Positions 59,261 to 64,000 of a stretch of DNA of 64,000 bases are shown here, in pieces. A program made the position numbers and the translations under genes. The notes under the pieces are model-generated. The model was not told the DNA's origin. It made no database searches and saw only the letters and a program-made list of their open reading frames with translations. Numbering within the stretch: the stretch's first letter is position 1; the number at the start of each line of letters is the position of its first letter. The stretch is from Pelomonas sp047654805 (lineage in GTDB: Bacteria; Pseudomonadota; Gammaproteobacteria; Burkholderiales; Burkholderiaceae_C), in the NCBI RefSeq assembly GCF_047654805.1, contig NZ_JASGIV010000001.1, forward strand, positions 1,364,001 through 1,428,000, read 5' to 3'.

Positions 59261-59959
59261 CTAGTCGTCTACAACTAGACGATATCCAACGCCAGTTTCA
59301 GTCAACAGTCGCGTTGGTGGATTTGCATCCGGTTCCAGGCGGCGGCGCAACTGGTGGATGTAGACGCGCAGGTAGTGGGCGTGCTCCGACTGTCCAGGTC
59401 CCCAGACCTCCTGCAGCAATTGCCGCGTCGTTACGACGCGGTTTGCGTGCTTGGCTAGGATTGCAAGCAGCCGCCACTGGGTGCCGGTTAGATGGATGGC
59501 CTGGCCGTCGCGGGTGACCATCTTGGCGCCAAGATCTATGACGACGGAGCCCAGGCGCAACGATGTTTGTCCGGCCTGGTTGGTTTGGGCAGCATGCCGC
59601 AGTGCTACACGCAACCTGGCATGCAGTTCAGCGACGCCGAAGGGCTTGATGAGATAGTCATCTGCGCCACTGTCGAGGGCTTCAACCTTCTCGCTCTCTT
59701 GCGTGCGTCCAGAGAGCACGATGATGGGCCGTTGCGTCCAGCGGCGCAAGCCGCGGATCAGCTCTAGCCCGTCCCTGTCAGGTAGGCCCAGGTCGATCAG
59801 GAAAATGTCGATGCGACGGTTGCCCGCCAGAGTCTCGCCCGTGGTGGCGCAATCGGCTTCGTGGACCTGATAGCCTCCCGCAGTCAGCGCGCCGACCAGC
59901 ATGGAACGGATGGCCGGATCGTCCTCGACCACCAGGGCCGCGCAAGTATCGCGACTCAC
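59261..59959 (-). CDS. kdpE: KdpE-like response regulator (copy 1)
   Basis: 232-residue OmpR-family regulator: AALVVEDDPAIRSMLVGALT, phospho-Asp in IFLIDLGLPDRDGLELIRGL, LIKPFGVAELHARLRVALRH, and VWGPGQSEHAHYLRVYIHQL then RRRLEPDANPPTRLLTETGV. GTG at 59959 overlaps the kinase stop (GTGA), which pairs it with the KdpD-like kinase. The C-terminal GPGQSEHAHYLRVY motif is typical of KdpE. Confidence 0.87.
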   Translation of the reverse strand: MSRDTCAALVVEDDPAIRSMLVGALTAGGYQVHEADCATTGETLAGNRRIDIFLIDLGLPDRDGLELIRGLRRWTQRPIIVLSGRTQESEKVEALDSGADDYLIKPFGVAELHARLRVALRHAAQTNQAGQTSLRLGSVVIDLGAKMVTRDGQAIHLTGTQWRLLAILAKHANRVVTTRQLLQEVWGPGQSEHAHYLRVYIHQLRRRLEPDANPPTRLLTETGVGYRLVVDD

Positions 59960-61875
59960 GGCACGCTGTCCTCGTCGGTGAAGAGTGCGCAGGCCGGCTG
60001 GGGTAGCCATAGCATCACCTGCGCACCGGACTGGTTGCGCAATTCCAACCGGCCGCCATGCAACTTGGCCACAGCGGCGCAGATGGCCAGTCCCAGGCCG
60101 GTCCCGCCACTCGATGTTTGCCCCCCCCGCATGAACTTCTTTGTCATGTCCTGTTCCCGGCCGGGCGGAAAACCAGGGCCGTCGTCCTGAACCATCAGCA
60201 ACGCGGCCGCTGACTCGGCTGTAAAGCTGAGATGAATTCGAGAGCCTGCGGGCGCATGGCGGCCGGCATTTTCGAGCACGTTGCCCAGCAACTGTTCAAT
60301 CAGTCGTGGATCGCACCAGAGCAGGGCGTCCGGGTCACAAGTCGTGCTGACACGATGCTCCGAAAGTGCGGTGCCTTGGGCGACCAGTGCCGCAGAGAAG
60401 AGTTCGTCCACCGGACACCACTCCAGGTTCAGTGGCATGGCGCCTCCCTCGATTCGCGTGAGGTCGAGCAGATTGTTCATTAACGCATGGACGCGGCGAG
60501 CCTCACTCAGCACCCCGCGTAGCAGTCGGTCGCGCAGGATCGGGGTGATCCCGTCGCGCTGTTCCAGCAGACTGCTAACTGAGCCAACGATCGTTGTCAT
60601 CGGACTGCGGAAATCGTGCGAAATCGCGGCAAGCAGCGTGTTGCGCACGCGCTCGGTTTCGGCCTCAAGGGCTGAGCGAGTGTTTGTCGATTCCAGCTTC
60701 AGGCGTTGCAGAACGACGGCCGCCTTGTCGGCAAAGGCTCGCAGCAAGTTGGTATCGCCCGATCCCTCCAGCAAAGGCGCATCGAGCCGAACTGCCAGAA
60801 CGCCCAACCGTTCGCTGCTGCCTTGCAAAGCCAGATGCAAAACAACGGGGCCATGGAGGCTCGTCACCGTGACCTGCTGCCCTGTCTCGAAGACCTGCGC
60901 AGCCGTGCCTGCATCGGCGATTGTCGGATCGCGCTCGCTTACCGGGAGCAGGTGGCCCTCATCGTCGGGCAGCAGCAACTCACCCCAACCTTCCAGGCTG
61001 CTGTCAACGGCGACTCGCAGCGCTGCCTGCACGTCCTGAGATGTGGATGCGCGCACCAAATCGTAAGACAGGTCATTGCGCGCCAGCGCACGTTTCTCGC
61101 GAGCTTCTGATTCTGCGGTTTTCGCGCGGACGCTCGATACCAACCAACTGATCAAGCAGCCCACGCCCAGCATTACGCTAAAAGTGAAGTAGTACTGAGG
61201 CTCAATCTTGACGATGCTCCAGTAGGGCGGGAGCAGAACTAGGTCATACAGCAGTACGCTGCCGAGCACAAAGGCAACTGCCTGATGCATGCCGGCACGC
61301 AATCCCACCAACGTCGTGCCGGCCAAATAGATCATGATGGTGTTGGCCGGTTCGAAACGGCCCCGCATCAGTTCGCCCACCAAAGTGCAGGCCAGCAAAG
61401 TCAGCAGTGTCTGCCCCCAGGCCTTCAGGGAGCTGGTGGACAGTCCGTAGCGAGTCCAGCGCAGTTGCCACTGTTGGATAGCTGCGGGTACGACATGAAT
61501 GCGGATATGAGGGAATTGGTCCGAGCAGAGCGTGGACAGGCGGGATGACAAGGAACTGGTGCCGAGAAACCCATCAGGTTGCCGCTGCAGCATCAGTACG
61601 GCCCGCTGCCGCAGGCCCAGCCAAGGGCGCAGCGCATTCAGGACTGTCGCGGGCGTCGTCCTGTCTAGTTCTATCCGTTGTGCTACCGCACCTGCTGCGC
61701 GGGCCTTTGCAAGAGCCTCTGCTGCGCCCGCGTCGTCGGTAGCGCCCGCACGGGTCAGGACCAGGACTGAGCAGGCGGCATCCAGGGCCTTTGCTTTGTC
61801 CAGTGCCAGGGTGGTTATGGTCCAGGGGTTTTGACCCGGCAGCACGCAAGCGATGATTTGACGGCAGGCGGACAT
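59956..61875 (-). CDS. KdpD-like sensor kinase lacking the N-terminal KdpD domain
   Basis: 639 residues from ATG 61875. It starts with a universal-stress-like part (MSACRQIIACVLPGQNPWTI), followed by four membrane helices (near LLTLLACTLVGEL, TIMIYLAGTTLVGL, VLGSVLLYDLVLLPP, FSVMLGVGCLISWLV), then a GAF-like region, His in LLAAISHDFRSPMTTIVGSV, and HATPase boxes (VLENAGRHAPAGSRIHLSF, GGTGLGLAICAAVAKLHGGR). A normal KdpD has in addition an N-terminal ~210-residue ATP-binding domain with a Walker motif, absent here. No kdpFABC in the window. It pairs with the KdpE-like regulator at 59261. Confidence 0.85.
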   Translation of the reverse strand: MSACRQIIACVLPGQNPWTITTLALDKAKALDAACSVLVLTRAGATDDAGAAEALAKARAAGAVAQRIELDRTTPATVLNALRPWLGLRQRAVLMLQRQPDGFLGTSSLSSRLSTLCSDQFPHIRIHVVPAAIQQWQLRWTRYGLSTSSLKAWGQTLLTLLACTLVGELMRGRFEPANTIMIYLAGTTLVGLRAGMHQAVAFVLGSVLLYDLVLLPPYWSIVKIEPQYYFTFSVMLGVGCLISWLVSSVRAKTAESEAREKRALARNDLSYDLVRASTSQDVQAALRVAVDSSLEGWGELLLPDDEGHLLPVSERDPTIADAGTAAQVFETGQQVTVTSLHGPVVLHLALQGSSERLGVLAVRLDAPLLEGSGDTNLLRAFADKAAVVLQRLKLESTNTRSALEAETERVRNTLLAAISHDFRSPMTTIVGSVSSLLEQRDGITPILRDRLLRGVLSEARRVHALMNNLLDLTRIEGGAMPLNLEWCPVDELFSAALVAQGTALSEHRVSTTCDPDALLWCDPRLIEQLLGNVLENAGRHAPAGSRIHLSFTAESAAALLMVQDDGPGFPPGREQDMTKKFMRGGQTSSGGTGLGLAICAAVAKLHGGRLELRNQSGAQVMLWLPQPACALFTDEDSVP

Positions 61876-62556
61876 CGGTTGGTAGGGCAAGTCATTGACT
61901 CCGCCCCGGCGTGCAGATCTTCCCAAGCACGGTAGCGTTTCGAGAGGCGCGACTGTAGCGGCAGAAACAAGTGATGAATTGCCTTCCAGCGTAGCTTTGC
62001 CGAACGGCGCGAACAGGGATGACTTACGCGTGCGCGCCGACCGGTTTGCAGATCGCGGCCCTCGGTGCGCGCCCTTGAGTTTCGGTGTCCTGATCACAAT
62101 AGACCCGTGCCCCAGTGTGGCTACCGGTTGACAAAAGTGCCCCCGAGTCCTCGTCGCTGAACCCGGTCGGGTTGTTGTTCAAGTGCTGGCGTTTGGTGGT
62201 GCGGCGACCGTGTGCGTGATATGCACTGCGCCCTTTTGCTAGCGACAAGATCTTCGGGGGGCCTGGAGCACTGCGGCGGCAAGCAGTCGCCATTCAGATG
62301 ATCGTTGCTGAACGGCTCGTTGGCGTGTTCATGTCTGCCGACGGCGTCCGTATGGAGCCTTGCGACGGCAGTGTGCGCAGTGTCACTGGACAGCTGTGCT
62401 GCGGGCAAGGTCGCGGCGACGATCGAAACCGCCGGGGACGGTCTGGGATGCTTTGAAGGCGGGCGAGTCGGTGCGCGGCGGGAGCGTGATGCGACTTCAC
62501 GGCTTGAGCGGCAAACCCTGAGCCCAGGCTGCGCGGCTCGCTCGCAAAATACGGGC
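61876..62556. other. Intergenic region upstream of kdpD-like and sugar-binding genes
   Basis: 681 bp between two divergent genes. Open frames extend across (62305 onward and 62097 leftward), but their products are not protein-like. No clear promoter or other gene was recognised. Confidence 0.45.
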
Positions 62557-63894
62557 TTGTTCGCAGTACCCCGCTTCCCCTTCCGTTGTCGACGATCCTG
62601 GGCCTCACGGCTGTGCATTGGCTTGCTGGCGCTGGCCGGTGTGGCCGCTGGCGCCGCCGACAAGCCTGGTGAGCTCAACGTGCTGCACTGGTGGACCTCG
62701 GCCAGCGAGCGCGCGGCGGCTGACCTCGTCGCCGCGCGCATGGCCGAGAACGGTCTCAAGTGGGTGGACGGTGCCGTGGCCGGCGGGGGCGGAGCGGCCG
62801 CCGTCAAGGTGCTCAACGAGCGCATCCTGCGCCGCATGGCGCCCAAGGTTGCGCAGCTCATCGGCCAGTCCATGAACGGATGGGCCGACATGGGCCTGCT
62901 GCTGAACCTGGACGACGTGGCAGCGCGGCGCCATTGGGCCAAGGTCATGTTCCCGACCGTCATGGCCCAACTGCGCGCCAACGGCCACATCGTGGCCGCA
63001 CCGCTGGGCGTGCACCGCATCAACAACCTCTACGTCAACACCGCCCTGCTGCGCCGGCACCGTATCGTGGCGCCTGCCGATTGGGACGGCTTGCTGCGCA
63101 GCGCAGCACAGCTGCGCGCGGCCGGCGTGGTGCCGGTAGCCTTCAGCGACGAGCCCTGGCAGGTGGCGACGGTATTCGAGGCCTTGCTGCTGGGCGAAGC
63201 CGGCCCGGCGCTTTACCGGCGCATGCTGGTGCAGCACGACCCCAAGGCCTTCGAGGACCCGGCGCTGGAGCGCGCGCTCCTGCGGCTGCGCGCCTGGCGC
63301 CAGTTGGCCCAGCCCCTGGCGCCGGGTGCAGTGCCGAACGCTGAGCGTCCGTGGACGGATGCCGTCGCCGACTTTGCCCAGGGGCGCGCCGCCTTCTTCA
63401 TCATGGGCGACTGGGCGCGTGGCGAGCTTGGGACGCTGGCGCTGGAGGGCGGGCGTGACTTCGAATGCCGTGCAGTACCCGGCACGGCCGGCATGCATCT
63501 TTACAGCATCGACACGCTGGCCATGCTGACACTCAGCGACGGCTCGCGCGCCGACCAGGAGAAGATGGCAGAGTTGCTCGGCACTGCGACGCTGCAGCTC
63601 GGCTACAACCGCATCAAAGGCTCCGTCCCGGTGCGCCGCGACGTGCCCGTCGATGAACTCGATCCCTGCGCCCAGGCCAGCTTCGCGCTGTTCGCCAGTC
63701 CGGCGACGCCACGCGTGCCCAGCTTCGTGCACCGCATGGCGGTCAGCGAGGTGGGCAAGAGCGCCATCGTCGAGACCGTGCACCAGTTCGCCCTCAACCC
63801 CAACCAGACGCCCGCCGCCGCCCAGCGCCGGCTGCAGGGACTGCTGCGCGCCATCGGCCCCAGGGCCGGGGCGGCAGCCTCATCATCGCCATGA
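62557..63894 (+). CDS. ABC-type sugar periplasmic binding protein
   Basis: 445 residues from TTG 62557 (start uncertain; no strong ribosome-binding site). Signal-like segment RLCIGLLALAGVAAGAA, then LNVLHWWTSASERAAADLVA and VAGGGGAAAVKVLNERILRR, typical of glucose/mannose-type binders. INNLYVNTALLRRHRIVAPA and MGDWARGELGT follow. The stop overlaps the next gene (ATGA), which is a response regulator rather than an ABC permease. It may feed a two-component system with sugar information. The longer frame from 62305 has an unnatural N-terminus. Confidence 0.82.
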   Translation: MFAVPRFPFRCRRSWASRLCIGLLALAGVAAGAADKPGELNVLHWWTSASERAAADLVAARMAENGLKWVDGAVAGGGGAAAVKVLNERILRRMAPKVAQLIGQSMNGWADMGLLLNLDDVAARRHWAKVMFPTVMAQLRANGHIVAAPLGVHRINNLYVNTALLRRHRIVAPADWDGLLRSAAQLRAAGVVPVAFSDEPWQVATVFEALLLGEAGPALYRRMLVQHDPKAFEDPALERALLRLRAWRQLAQPLAPGAVPNAERPWTDAVADFAQGRAAFFIMGDWARGELGTLALEGGRDFECRAVPGTAGMHLYSIDTLAMLTLSDGSRADQEKMAELLGTATLQLGYNRIKGSVPVRRDVPVDELDPCAQASFALFASPATPRVPSFVHRMAVSEVGKSAIVETVHQFALNPNQTPAAAQRRLQGLLRAIGPRAGAAASSSP

Positions 63895-64000
63895 TCCGCA
63901 AGATCCTCATCGTCGACGACGACCACAAGATCCGTACCCTGCTCAAGACCTACCTGGAGAAGAACCAGTTCGAGGTGCTGCTTGCCCACGACGGTGCGAG
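63891..64000 (+). CDS. OmpR-type response regulator, partial
   Basis: Starts ATG at 63891 inside the binding-protein stop and runs off the window after about 36 codons. MIRKILIVDDDHKIRTLLKT then YLEKNQFEVLLAHDGA is the first half of a receiver domain, with the acidic pair visible. Pairs by translation coupling with the sugar-binding protein; the kinase would be expected beyond the edge. Confidence 0.8.
   Translation, partial: MIRKILIVDDDHKIRTLLKTYLEKNQFEVLLAHDGA

Noticed and set aside
1..64000. CRISPR arrays, rRNA and tRNA genes, prophage structural genes
   Set aside because: No regularly spaced direct repeats, no rRNA or tRNA-like sequence and no phage capsid or tail motifs were seen on either strand.

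Overview
The window is high-GC DNA with long, tightly packed operons, ATGA/GTGA stop-start overlaps and GTG/TTG starts. A complete czc-type heavy-metal cluster, an IS1111-type and an IS427-type insertion sequence, a DUF1127 gene and a large chemosensory operon all suggest a soil or water betaproteobacterium of the order Burkholderiales. This is inferred from gene content; no rRNA or tRNA gene is visible.

Layout. (1) 0.5-8.5 kb: amine/amino-acid metabolism: GNAT acetyltransferase, type II HAD hydrolase, class III aminotransferase, Lrp/AsnC regulator and a DadA-like FAD oxidase. An IS1111-type element sits between the hydrolase and the aminotransferase. Two small exported genes (DUF4198 and a His-containing protein) lie between the regulator and the oxidase. 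(2) 8.8-19.0 kb: a metal-type RND efflux operon (His-rich exported protein, TolC-like channel, small membrane-anchored protein, adaptor, pump), followed by a TonB-dependent receptor and a DUF1624 membrane protein. (3) 19.1-26.5 kb: aldehyde dehydrogenase, LysR regulator, D-serine-dehydratase-like PLP enzyme, a second DadA-like oxidase, RidA, a short AraC protein, an M20 amidohydrolase and a cupin. It looks like a catabolic set for (N-acylated) D-3-hydroxy amino acids. (4) 26.7-36.1 kb: czcE, czcI, czcC, czcB, czcA, a 24-codon coupled mini-ORF, and a response regulator/sensor kinase pair. A CusR/CopR-like operator lies upstream of czcE. (5) 36.4-39.1 kb: DUF1127 gene, LysR gene, a broken MocR fragment and an island of unrecognised small genes. 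(6) 39.3-44.2 kb: a Ser/Thr kinase cut by an IS427-type element, two unknown genes (one a lipoprotein) and a divergent FHA/sigma-54 activator. Their shared intergenic region holds a sigma-54-like promoter with a phased array of TGACGCGTCA palindromes behind it. (7) 44.3-47.4 kb: flavin monooxygenase, MarR regulator with a perfect operator, and a LivJ-type binding protein. (8) 48.0-57.9 kb: a ten-gene leftward chemosensory operon (MCP-like protein, cheY, STAS, cheA, mcp, cheW, cheR, cheD, REC-EAL, cheB). (9) 58.3-64.0 kb: a shortened KdpD-like kinase with two KdpE-like regulators but no kdpFABC, then a sugar-type binding protein coupled to a response regulator that runs off the window.

The strongest candidate for something undescribed is region 6. 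A kinase, an FHA-domain sigma-54 activator, a helically phased operator array and a -24/-12-like promoter in front of a lipoprotein gene look like one phosphorylation-controlled circuit. Also notable are the putative bridge RNA of the IS1111-type element and its apparent insertion into a terminator T-tract, the RND/TonB operon whose adaptor and small partner share an identical 17-residue motif, the MCP-like protein carrying a CheZ-like motif, and the dehydratase-RidA-oxidase set.
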